A DNA stretch of 64,000 nt from Hibiscus mutabilis (taxonomy: Eukaryota > Streptophyta > Magnoliopsida > Malvales > Malvaceae), in the NCBI GenBank assembly GCA_019671005.1, contig CM033715.1:9300001-9364000 (forward strand), in the 5' to 3' direction. The position numbers and the translations under genes were made by a program. Below the pieces are notes generated by a model. The model did no database searches. It was given only the letters and a program-made list of their open reading frames with translations, and was not told the DNA's origin. Of the stretch, positions 47,678-60,800 are shown piece after piece (the first letter of the stretch is position 1; every line of letters begins with the position of its first letter).

Positions 47678-50194
47678 GGTTCTTAAACTAAAAGTTTTTG
47701 GTACTATTATCTCTGAAGTCAAATTTGAAAGTTACACATTCTTTATCCTTCTCTCTCTACATGGATGTAAATGAATATAACGTTCGTATAATGTTCGTTT
47801 ATTAAGTTAAATAAACGAGTATGAACAATTTTTATGCTCGTTTAATAAACGAACGATTACGAACAAATGTATATTCGGTTTATTTATGTTCACAAATAAA
47901 CTCGTTTATTGGCTCGTTTAATAAGTATTGATCACTTATTTACACAATTATAAATAAACACGGACAAATTATTTACACCTAGTCACTTATGTTCACGAAC
48001 ATGTAATTATATTATTTTTAGTTGTTACTCTATTTTAAAATTAAAAACTATAAATATGAGTTATGTTAGAAAAAAAATCTTATTCTGTTTATATTGGCTC
48101 TGTTAATAGTATTTTTCTGGATTCGGCACTGCCTATCTAATCCTAATCTTACCTATTAGGGAGGAAAAGAGGGGACTAAAAAAAGGTATTCTTAGTGGGT
48201 CTAGAACTCATGACCTAAGGGAACAAAAATGAACAGTTTGGCTAACTAGCCAAATGTGCTTGCTGTATAAAAAGTAATATTTAAGTTTTAGTGGATACAA
48301 AATAAAATTATTAATAGAAATTGCAAACATAATATCTAAATTATATGACAATTTAAAAATTTCAGAGAATGCGATCCAACCCGATTCGAACGGAATGCTC
48401 GCCATCATGTATGGGCAGAGCCACATGCAAAGATGAGGTGTCGACCTCATAATTTTTTTGAATTTTTTTATATAATTTATATATAAAATAAAAAATATAT
48501 AACCGACTCTTATTTATAAATAATTAACATCTTTACATAATATTATAAAAATAACACATTTTAAATAAATGCCCCTTTCAACATGCCAACACTATTATCT
48601 AAGGTTATAAAACAATGTGAAAATGGCTTTGATGATACAGCGAGGTCCGGGCGGTGCATGGTGCGGGTGAGAGCACACTTACCGTTGCTTTTACTAAATA
48701 TAAAATTGGGCATTGGATACTGCTAAATTATGAATTTTCTTACTCATTGGATACTGTTAATTATGAATTTCTCCCCCTTTCTTTTACAAAGATAATGTTA
48801 TTATTTATAAAACTTCGATTTACTAAAACGATATGCTTTGTGATTGTTGAGATAAAGACAGTTAAGTTATATTGGAAACTGAAATGAAATATTATAAAAT
48901 AAAAGAGTGCGAATTAAGATAAGAAAATCTTTGCGGAAGCCTAGTTACTTAAAAGGTATTCAAATCATACTATCATTAAATTGTTAGGGAGATGACCATT
49001 TACATATTTAAAATAGATTGGATCATTTTTATGTTATTTAGATTTGAGTGTAAATATCAAACACGAATATATAAAATAATACAAATATAATTTAGTTTTT
49101 TTATGTATTTGGAGGATCCTTGAAGTTATATTCCAAAATTTAAGTGTAAGTGTCAAGCACATATGTCAGACTCGTTATTCATGAAAAAATTAAAACTTTA
49201 GGCGGTATAGAATCATCATATTATGAGTAAGTTTACACTAGGGTCATCGTATTTCAAAAAGATACAATTTAATTACTCTAATTTATGGATTGTAACAATT
49301 AAATTTCTTTATTATTAAGTGTATAATAAACGTCAACTTTTTAACTTTATTTGATTAACATGATTATTACAATCGATAATAAAGTAATGTGAAAGTTATA
49401 AATTATAGATAGAATGATTGGATTGTAAATAGAAAATTTACATTTGTTACACACATAACAATAAAGTGATTTGATTGTTACAAACGGTAAATAAAATAAT
49501 CTAATTATAAATATTTAAAATACAAATAAATTTACTCCTAATATTGCAAAAAAAAGCTATCTTGTTCATTAATTAAATGTACTTTAAGAAGCAATATTAT
49601 CACAATGGTGCAGTTATACCATTAAACCCAACAATATAAAAAATCCAATTAAGAAGCTACAATTATTGTCATAATTAATCAGCAATAAAACACTTTAATA
49701 AGAAAATCATAACGATTTGAAAATGTGTCATAATTAAACTTAAATGCGCAATCTGATTGGATTGTTAATTAATTGATCTCAAAATGGCCATTAAATGCCG
49801 CGGGAAATTCTTTACCAAATGAACGGTGATGATCTCGATTTAACGGCGGGAGTGGTTGTACTGGAACAATCACTTCCCACTGCCAAATCACCGATTTGAA
49901 TCCTACGTGTAAAGCGTGACAGGTAAAGACAACAATCACATGGGAGAATATCTCTCATCCCCGCCGTCCATTATTTCTTCATTTTCTTAATATCTCAATT
50001 TTTTGGACTTTTATTATCTGATAATTGTATTTATTGTTATCTTTAAGAGAGTTGAGTTTGAATATATTTTTTAAAGTGTGTTAACGAAGAATTTAAAAAA
50101 TAAACGGCTATTAACATACGGTCATACTAAATAATTTAAAAAGTATATTTATTCTGATTAAATCAAAAATAGAATTCCATGAAACTTTATGGAA
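47678..50194. other. AT-rich intergenic region
   Basis: Bases 47,765-47,960 contain GTTCGTTTA / CGAACGA words like the element at 28,131 but no clear ends. The rest has no supported gene. A moderately GC-richer patch at 49,790-49,980 is unassigned. Confidence 0.45.
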
Positions 50195-50450
50195 AAAACT
50201 TTGATACACAGGCTGTGTAAACTTTAGCTTACACGTGTCGTTTAGTTTTAGGGGTTAAGATTTTAGTTTATGGTTTAAGGTTTAGGGGTTTAGGTTGTAG
50301 AGTTTATAATTTAATGTTAGTGCTTAAAATTTAGTATATAGGGTTTAGTTTTTTAAGGTTAAGGATAAAAATTTAGAATTTATATTTTTATAGTGTAAAT
50401 ATACAGTCTTGTGTAAAATTAATTTTACACAGCCTGTATATCAAAGTTTT
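50195..50450. mobile_element. Inverted-repeat (MITE-like) TTTAGGG-rich element, copy C
   Basis: The left end AAAACTTTGATACACAGGCTG continues into TGTGTAAA. The right end, reverse-complemented, AAAACTTTGATATACAGGCTG also continues into TGTGTAAA, so the terminal inverted repeats are about 28 bp with one mismatch. The centre has TTTAGGGG words. The ends differ from copies A and B, so this is a related but separate family. A partial relative lies in a kinesin intron. Confidence 0.85.
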
Positions 50451-51822
50451 ACTCAAACTTTATAGTAAAAGCAATCTCCAACTTTTTATATTTTGTTTTG
50501 TTCATTTATAAAACTTGAAATACTAAAAACACAAATTACTCCAACGTAAATTTCAATATAATGGAATTATTTTATTTCAGCATTGCAATTGAAATCTACG
50601 AATAGAACAAGAATGTAAAATTTATTTGACGAAAAAAACAAGAGATGAATTACTTTTAAGAATTGCATCCAATTAGTATTGGAGAAGAGATTTTGCGTTG
50701 GCTTCCAGCCATCCACTAACATGACTTGCATACAACTTTGTTCTATTGTTCATATATATATTCTCCATCTCTCAAAACAAAATGAGTAAAACGTGTTTAC
50801 AATTCCGGGTATTCTTTATTTTTTATTTATATTAGGGAACATATTTTGGTACATAAGATTATGATCATGTTTGATATAGTTGATAGCGGATTACATTAAT
50901 TGATAACGAATAATTGATTTGACTAACGAATTACATACAATCACCAATAAAACTACAATATATGTACCATTTAATCGGTTAAAATATATATTATTTTTTT
51001 AACTTTATTAAAGATGACTTAAAAACACTATTTAACCCACTCATATAATTAAAATTAATATTATCAATATATCAATCGTTTATTCATGTATTAATTTTAC
51101 TTGAACCAACAAGTAATTATAATAAAAAATTAATGACATCTATTTTAAGAGATTAGAGTTCAATCGCTCTATCTATAATATATGTACGCATTATAAAAAA
51201 CTAAAAATATATAAAAATAAATATTACATTACAATTTTTTTAAACAATTAAAAATATTAATTTTACTTAAAAAGTTAAATCCGCCTCACGGTTATTCCCG
51301 CTCATTTTTAGCCATTTACTTTTATTCAAAATCTCTCAACTAAAACCGCAAGGGTCCATTAAACTCCCATCTACTCTCACCTTCCACGTCACCGTCAACA
51401 TCCACGTCACTAGACAGTTAAAAACAACAACAACAATTTCATTTTCCTAAAATTTTAAAAAAATAGAAATTTACGTAAAAACAAACAAATCCATTGTCCT
51501 CTTTCTCCCACCGTGGGTCCTTCGGAATGAAATCCTTCATGTCTCTTCGACTCTATTTTTATTTATTTTAAATTTCCGTTTCTCTGCAACTCTTCTCCGT
51601 CTTCTTGCTTCCACTCTCTTTGCAAGCAACGAAGCTTTAAATAAATTTTTATTTTTATTTTAGAAAAGAAGAAATGCTCTTCGCTTTTGTGTGTCGAGCC
51701 ATGTGAGCTTACTGACACATTCTCTTCTTCTTCTTCTCCGTTTTTCATATTCTTACGCATTCTCTGTTCCGAGTTACTGACTCAGTGATTCCGCACACAA
51801 TCCCACTCTCTGTCTATCTAAA
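50451..51822 (+). promoter_or_regulatory. Spacer, promoter and leader of the kinesin gene
   Basis: Mostly AT-rich. Two CCACGTCAC words at about 51,385 and 51,403 are typical ACGT-core (bZIP) sites. A pyrimidine-rich leader with TTCTTCTTCTTCTCC runs up to the coding region. An upstream open frame of ten codons, ATG 51,674 to TGA 51,704-51,706, lies within this likely leader. There is no other ATG between it and the in-frame ATG at 51,916. Confidence 0.5.
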
Positions 51823-54800
51823 TTGGCGTTTTCTTCTCGAGCAAGGAGTAGTTCGCCGTTTTCGTATTGGAAAACTTCGAGTCCGTTCTCATCCACTTCT
51901 TCAACTTCTTCGTTTATGAGTAACAAACTAATGCCTCGGACGTGCTCGTCGTCGGCATCTTCGTATTTCAATTCGGGAGGTGGATACGGTTCTCGATCCA
52001 TGACTCCGAGTCGGTCCAGGAATGATTTGATGTACCAGGGTTCAAGCGCTTACAATGCTCACACACCAGTGGCTTACGCACAGGAGGAGATAGTTGGCGA
52101 GCCGGTGGAAGGACGGGGATCGGCGGATAGTATTTCAGTTACGATTCGGTTCCGGCCATTGAAGTAAGTGTAGATCTGAGTGTAGCTTGTAAGTCTATGT
52201 AAATGATTTTTTTCTATTGTATTGCCCGTCAGTGTTTTACATCTTCAGCTAATGTATTTTGTTTTTATTTTGTCTGGCTATAGTGAAAGGGAATTCCAGA
52301 GAGGGGACGAGATCGCGTGGTATGCGGACGGGGATAAGATTGTTAGACATGAGTATAATCCTGCTACAGCTTACGCATTTGGTAATTTTCTAATTGCTTT
52401 TCACCTTTAGTGTTGAAACTTATTGCTGATAGTTTCTCCAACTTTTTAGTGTCAACTTCTAAATTGATTAACTACCTCTTTGAAAAGTATTTCAACTAAA
52501 TGAAGAGGTTTACAAACTTTATTGGGCGATTTGGTGGTATTATAGTAGGTAAAAACAATGTTAAATTTATAAAGATTCGATAATTTTGTTTAAACTGATT
52601 TAGCTCGAGGTTAAAGCATTGTAATGACGTGGAGAGCATATGAAGGTTATTGACCTTTTTTTACAGACAGAGCATTTGGACCTCATGCAACTTCTCAAGA
52701 GGTTTATGAAATAGCTGTTAAACCTGTGGTGAAGGCTGCAATGGAAGGTGTTAATGGTACGAAAATTGAATTAAATATCAATTTCTTTACCTTAATTGCT
52801 AATTAAAATTTAACAAAGAAGCCTAAAGTTAATTGATTGGAGGTAATTTATTTCCATGTTGCTCGATCCTGTCGGTTTGTTTCAATGTTGAAATTGTATT
52901 ATGTTTTTAATTGAAGCTAATATTGGCTTGTTGGAATTTTAGGAACTGTTTTTGCTTATGGTGTTACAAGTAGTGGGAAGACGCACACCATGCATGTAAG
53001 CTTTGCATCAAATTTCTTTTATTTACTGTTTTCCTATTTTTAATTGGAGTGTCATAAGAATTATTATAATCTTGCTGTTTCAATTTTTGTTGCTTTGTAT
53101 GAAGTAGATATCTTTGTTGATTATACTATCAATTTTGGTTGTAGATATAGTTTTTTAACCGTGGCAAAGTTACAAGTTTATATTACATTTTATTGAATTT
53201 GCACATTGGAAATTTGCAATATCTCTTTCTGGGCATAAGCATTGCATTTGAATTTCTTGAAAGCATCTAGTCGATGCAGTTCTTTCATCACTGTGCTTAA
53301 TAACTTGAGAACCTAGACCCCAACTCAGTTTTCTAAATTTATCCGTTCTGAAAGTTCGTAATAACATGTGTAGCATGGTAATGTTTCAGGAGAGTTGTTC
53401 GTTGATAAGAACATCTTTACCTAAATATAAGTATTAATGAACCAGACCATGTCTTCATTATCAACTTAAAATTCCGTATCGTCTGCGTCTTATGTACCAC
53501 AAGAAAGGTAAAATAAAAGGAATTTTGAGTCTCAAGTGCTTTTTACTGTATAACTTCTGTCTGGGGATGTTCTCTTGCAACCGAGCTGTACATTCATTTG
53601 CGCCCCTTTTTCTGATAAACAGATTTAAGTAGTATGCTCTTGAGATTTTATTTATATTACATTCACATCCAATTAATATTACCGGGCATGGCTTGATATA
53701 TCCTTAAAATTATCAATGGTTATCCTATGTTTTTCATATTGAGTCTTATGTGTTTTATCCTATCACATAACAATAAATTATTTCAGTCATCTTACTTTTG
53801 ACTTGTTTCTTTGATCACATGCACAGGGAGATCAAAATGCTCCTGGCATTATACCATTGGCAATAAAAGATGTGTTCAGCATTATCCAAGATGTAAGTGT
53901 TCTGACATCATTTATTAGGCCTAACTACAGAAGTGTAAGATCAATGCCACTTTCCATTCTTTTTCGTCAAGTGTTGACCAACTATGCTTATGATCCAGAC
54001 TCCAGGGAGAGAATTCTTACTCCGTGTGTCATATCTTGAAATCTACAATGAGGCGAGTTGCACTTTAAGTTTATGATTATATATATCAAATGGTTTCATA
54101 TCTGTTACTGCTGTTTATTTTAAGATGCTACTTTAGTGAGAATGATATTGTTCAACTATTAATTCAGTAACCTATGTGGTTCAATGTCAGGCCTTCTGTT
54201 CCTTTCCATTTAAGTTAGAACGCTTTTAATAATATTTTGTATTATTGTGCTCCTTATATCAGGTGATAAACGACTTACTTGATCCAACTGGTCAAAATTT
54301 GCGGGTTAGAGAAGATGCTCAGGTCTTTTGCTCAACTTTTTCAAAGTTTTGCATTGTGTTTGGTTTATGACTTCAGTCTCATTCTCTCAAAAAGTCACGT
54401 GCAACACTGAGACACTATTCTTCACTTGTAATGTCTTGTAACTGCATTTTCTTTTTGAGTGGCTTCGGATTGAGATTATCAGAAATGATTTAATGAAGTT
54501 GCTGATTTAAATGCTTGCAATCAACCACAGTTTTGTACTTTTGCTTATGTTGGCATTACTTTTCCAGGGAACTTATGTTGAGGGTATAAAAGAAGAAGTG
54601 GTTTTGTCTCCGGGACATGCCCTTTCTTTTATTGCTGCAGGGGAAGGTGCTTTCTGGGGTCCTTTTGCTGTTTTCCTGCCTTTTCCTTGAAATGAATGAG
54701 CTATTTGTGAGGGTTTTGTACTAAGTTCAAATGTGTGTGTTCATGGGCAGAGCATCGTCATGTTGGTTCAAACAACTTCAATCTGTTTAGTAGTCGAAGT

Positions 54801-57800
54801 CACACCATATTCACACTGGTAAACATTCATGATTTAGGAACCTATCATTTTCCTGTCAATAATTTGGTAACTCAAAACTGGTTTATTCATTATTTTGTTT
54901 GTCTTGGGGATTTTGGATGTATGGTTTTTTATTGTTTCACCACAATGGATACCTATGTTGTTACTTGTATATGCCCTTTTTTAACTGTTGACAAATTTGC
55001 AGATGATTGAGAGTAGTGCTCACGGTGATGAATATGATGGAGTGGTCTTCTCTCAACTTGTATGATTTAATTCATCTGTCACTTTTCAAGAAAGAACATT
55101 CCTTTCTGAATTCTGATAAATGGCTTGACTTGCTAACTTCTTTGTTCTTTGTCCAGAATTTGATTGATTTAGCTGGATCTGAGAGTTCAAAAACTGAGAC
55201 AACTGGGTTAAGGAGAAAGGAAGGATCTTGCATAAACAAAAGTCTTCTCACTCTTGGAGCTGTAGGTCCTTGTATGAGCTTTTGCATAGTATTGATGAAT
55301 GTTAATTTCTTCTCCATGCTGCCACCTGCTGTATATTCTAAGGGAAAAATATAGAAAGCCTTGAGTATGTCCCTTAAACTACTCCTCAGGATCATAGTTT
55401 AAGTTGGAGGGAAAAATGAATAGTATTCAAATTTATTTTCTTCAACAGTCTCAATTAGTTATTAATGGCAATAACATTCTGTAGTGGATAACAGTTTCTG
55501 GTCAAATAGGTCATTGCAGACTTGTTTTCAGTGGTTGGTATCTTTGACTACTGTTTTTAGTTTTATAAATTGATCCTCTGGTTTCAATGTGAAGGTAATT
55601 GGAAAGTTAAGTGAAGGAAAAGCATACCATGTTCCATATCGGGACTCCAAACTTACCCGTCTTTTGCAATCTTCACTAAGTGGACATGGACATGTTTCGG
55701 TGAGTTGATCATCTTATTTGTACATTTGTGCTAGTTATTTAGGTTTATTGGATTTCAACTCCCTCCAAAAAAAGTCATTTTTCTTCCATCTTCCAATTAT
55801 TTCTCTAATCTCATCATGTAATTTTTGCATGCAATTATATATCCTTAACAATGACTCAAAAATATATTCATCTATTGTACAATTGTTTTCTTTGAATTGC
55901 AGCTTATTTGCACAGTTACACCTGCATCTAGTAATATGGAAGAAACTCACAATACCTTGAAGTTTGCAAGCAGGGCAAAGCGTGTGGAAATCTATGCTTC
56001 TCGTAATAAGGTTTCCATAGCATATGCTTTATATCTATTTGCTAGTTATGCATACTTACATATATATATGATTCAATCTTATGCTACCTATAAACCCTAA
56101 ACCACAACCTAAATCTTTAAACCCTAAAATTGAAAGACGTGTGTAAACTAAAGTTTACATAAGCTTGTGTATCAAAGTATTTTCCATATATATAAAAGAT
56201 CCAATCTTATGCTATATACACACACATATACATATGCACACACATGTATATAACTATATATAAGACCCAATAATATGCGACTTACAAATTAAATCATTTC
56301 CAGATTATTGATGAAAAATCATTGATTAAGAAGTATCAAAAAGAAATTTCAGTCCTCAAACAAGAACTTGATCAGCTAAGGCAGGGAATGCTTGTTGGTG
56401 TTAATCATGAAGAACTTATGATCTTAAAGCAACAGGTTTGGCATTTTCCTTTCCATTGTCATATTGTTCCATGTGATGGCACCAACTATTTACTGTATTC
56501 TTCATGTTGTGTTGCATGGGATAGCTGGAGGAAGGTCAGGTGAAAATGCAATCAAGATTAGAGGAAGAAGAGGAAGCCAAAGCTGCTTTGATGAGCAGAA
56601 TCCAAAGGCTCACCAAGCTTATACTCGTTTCTTCCAAAAATTCCATTCCTGGATGTTTGAGTGATTTACCAACCCATCAACGGAGTAATTCTGTTTCCGA
56701 GGATAATGTAAGTTTTTTATTATAAATTAGGTCAAAATATGGCATTTTTTTATACTGATGTTTGATGAAGAATGCACAAAAGAGCATGCACACACGTGTG
56801 TATATGCTTATCTATATCTATTTCTGAGAAACAGGGATGCATATCTATATCTATTTCATAGAAAACGACAATGGCCCAAGATGATGAAAAAGTTGGAACA
56901 AAGTATGTTCTAATAGCTGGAAATTTTTAGTGTTGATACTTCAGCCATGCATCTGTTTCTCTAAATCTGTATCTCTTCTAGTGATTTTCTAGCTATCCCT
57001 GTCTGCTTTTCTTTAGTGACTGATTGGATTATCTAGTCATGAGAACTTGAGGTCTTGGTTCCTTCTAGTAACATGATCATGATGTTAATTTTTGGCACTT
57101 TTCCTTGATCAGAAACTGGATGTACAGGGTGACGGTACCTTACTCGTAGATAGTGAGAAACAAAAAGATACACTATCTTCGCTTGAGGCACTTGCTTCTG
57201 ATTCAACTTATGAGTTTAAAGTCCAAAGATCCTCCAGCAGGAGGAATAATCTCTCACCAACTAGCAGTACTGTTACTGACGCAACTCAAGCTGGTGATCT
57301 TATTAGTGGGACTAAACTGCCGGCAGTAAGCTTCACTTGTTTCATTTATTTCTACATTTTAAAATCTCTGTTTGTTATGTTTTGTCGAAAGGATTCCTTG
57401 TATTTTCCTTGTTGAAGTTCTCTCATTCTAATGTGGCATTTGGATGTACTGGGACCCTCTTACTAATTGCTGAAATTTCAGCCCTCTCAATCTCTTTCTT
57501 TTTTTAAAAAATATTTTTATAATGGTTTTAAGTCTCTTTTGTTCTTGATTAATGCAGCCCTCCTAAAAGATGTGCCCTTAGATCCATTAGATAAACTTTT
57601 GGGGGAATGTAATATATGAATGAGCTATAAAAAGATCTTGCTAACGTTAGGCAATATAATTTGTGAAAATCATCAGGCAGATTCCTTTTCAATTTTCTTT
57701 AGGGTTGCCCTTTTAGACATTTATACTTTGGTGGAGGAGCATCATTTCAGCAAGGGACAGAGAGTTTCCTATTCTATTCTTTTTTTTTTCTAACTTAGCA

Positions 57801-60800
57801 AGCTGTAGCTGAAATTTGGCATCCCTGGCCACCTACAAGCACAGTTTTGCATGAGGATTCTTGCAAATCACGATATAATAACATACCATTCTCCATTATT
57901 GCTTCATTGAATTACCAGAACTGCCTTCTTCATTGGTTCAATCTTTCTACTTTCCTCAATTGTTGATTATCTAATGAAAAGGAAACTCTTCTGTGGTTAT
58001 AGGGTGGGATGACATCAGATCAGATGGACCTTCTTGTTGAGCAAGTTAAGATGCTTGCTGGAGAGATTGCATTTAGCACCAGTACCCTGAAACGCCTGTT
58101 GGACCAGTCTGTAAATGATCCTGAGAGCTCAAAAACTCAGGTACTCTTTTCCTATCTTACATTTATTGCACATGTAATTCAGAGGCAGTACCAAGGGACG
58201 TTCTTGTAGCCTGTTTGAAATGTTGTGTTTGGGGGGTGGGGGTATTCTAGGTTCAAGCGCATCTTACTTTTATAGAGTCTGCTTTTAACTTTTAATATTA
58301 ACTGAATCTCCATGAGGTTCTAAGATTAATTTAAAGCTAATAATACGAAGTGAGTGTTATCTAGACCAAACTTCCGGTTCTAGTATTACCAGTATCTATA
58401 TATTCAATCCTAAATTTGAATGTATTTCTCAAAATCCTTTGTGTTTTTTATACACATAGATTCAAAATTTGGAAAGAGAGATTCAGGAAAAGAGGAAGCA
58501 AATGAGGGTGTTAGAGCAGCATATAATCGATAGTGGTGAAGCTTCAATTGCTAATGCATCTGTGGATATGCAGCAGGTAGTTTTCTCATCTTGTTTATTA
58601 TATTGTTGTTTTCAGTAATATTTTCAAACTTTGTTACTTTCTTTGGGCTTTAATGTCATTGGCCTTGGCTTAATTAATTCCAAAAGCTTTCTTGTTGCAA
58701 CAGACGGTTATGAAATTGATGACCCAGTGTAATGAACAGAGTTTTGAGCTGGAGGTGAGTGATTTGATTCTTCTGATTTATGGATATGAAGGGGCATTTG
58801 ATGAGCACTGTTTCCCGTTGTTTAAGGCTTGATAAAGAGTGATTCTTTATTTTCACTGTGTAATCATGTTGATTATTCTCCTTGATACAGATAAAATCAG
58901 CAGATAATCGTATCCTCCAAGAACAATTGCAGACCAAGGTGAAAGTTTTGGGCTTGCTGTCTTTTTTCCTACATTCGCAAAATGACTATTCTCTAATATT
59001 AATTTTAGGGTAGGATTTGGTCGATCATTATATTATACCTCTCGATGGTTTCTCCATTTATATAATTATGCAGCTGTTTTGATTTGTGATTTTGGTTGTT
59101 GGCAGTGTTCTGAGAATGAGGAATTGCAGAAGAAAGTGAAGCTTCTGGAGCAGCGGTTGGCATCTCTCTCCAGCGACAGATTACCATTGTCCTCTGAACA
59201 GGGGATGTCTGAAGAATATTCTGACGAGTTCAGAAAAAAGGTTCAATATCAGGTAAATAATTATTGGTGGGATTGTCCAACTCTTAATGGCTTTAGTTTT
59301 CTGTTGTTGCAAGTTGCTTTGTTTTCATGTGGTAATATTTCCCTATCTTATATGATTTTATGGAATATTATCAACATGCTTCCGCCTGAACTTCACCGTT
59401 ACAATAATTGAGAAGAAAATCATTTCAATCATGCGGTAATCAATTCTTCTGCAACTCCATTTGATATCTTAGTATAATGCACAACGCCAACTAATTCTGA
59501 ACTTGGTTGGCACGAAAAAAGTCTAACACGCAATATCTTTAAAGCATTCTCTGCTCTTTTTTCCTATTGAATGTTGCGTCTACTTCTTACTCTAGATCAC
59601 TAGCATTTTTGGTTGATTTTAAGACCCTTATCAAATTGTAAGGTACAGTACAGACTATTGCAAAGGTTGAGTTTTTTCCTCTGTTCTTAAATATTTCATC
59701 AGAATTTAAACTTTGATGAATGTTGTATTAAATGAATCACTAATGTGCCTTTTCATATTTCAGTCTTAGATCAGTTCATATTAATAATATTTTGTATTAA
59801 TGTGCCTTTTTCTTCCTTACACCTTTGAACTTGATCCAAGACTGAGTTGTGCTTATCTATGCGGGAGACTGAGAATGAAAAACTAAAACTAGAACAGGTG
59901 CAGCTTTCAGAGGAGAACAGTGGGTTGCGTGTCCAAAACCAAAAACTGGCTGAAGAAGCTTCATATGCCAAAGAATTGGCGTCTGCTGCTGCTGTTGAGT
60001 TAAAGAATTTGGCTGGTGAGGTGACCAAACTCTCAATACAGAATGCAAAACTGGAGAAGGAATTATTGGCTGCTCGAGAGTTGGCAAACACTAGAGGCCC
60101 TGATAATCAGACAGTCAATGGTTTCAACCGCAAGTATAGTGACAGCACAAGAGCTGGAAGAAAGGGGCGGCTCTCTGGCCGCACTCATGACCTTTCTGGA
60201 GCAGCTGGTGATGACTTTGAGTCGTGGAATCTTGATCTAGATGATCTAAAGATGGAACTGCAGGCTAGGAAACAACGGGAGGCAGCTCTTGAAGCTGCAC
60301 TAACTGAGAAGGAATTCATAGAAGATGAATACAGGAAAAGGGTAGAAGAAGCAAAGAAGAGGGAGGAATCTCCGGAGAATGATTTAGCGAACATGTGGGT
60401 TCTTGTTGCTAAGTTGAAGAAAGAGGTAGCAGCTAACCCTGAGAGTAATACAAATAAGCAAGATACCAATAGTATGGATAATGCCGAAGATCCAAAAGTA
60501 AACAACACCGACAGTAACAATGTCCTCAAAAAGCGACAAGTTTCAGAAGTGTCATCAAAACCGGCCAATGAAATACCCAAGGAAGAACCCCTGGTTGTTC
60601 AGCTGAAGGTTTGTCACTGCGTTAAGATCCTCTGATATAAAAGCATGTGTGCTTCTCTTTTTAAACTAAACTCAGTCATACTAACATGATGCATTCTTGT
60701 CAAATCATGCAGTTTAGAATTCTGAAAGTATAACGTGCATTATTGAACAATATTACTAATATTGCTAGGCTTAGGAGCTTGCGGTTGATTCATTAATGGA

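Noticed and set aside
53857..54039. Read-through frame extending kinesin exon 5 into the following intron
   Set aside because: Splicing at 53,892/53,999 restores the conserved IIQD-TPGREFLLRVSY order; the read-through text has no family match.
59771..60580. Ser-rich minus-strand frames
   Set aside because: Antisense shadows of the large Glu/Lys-rich kinesin coiled-coil exon.
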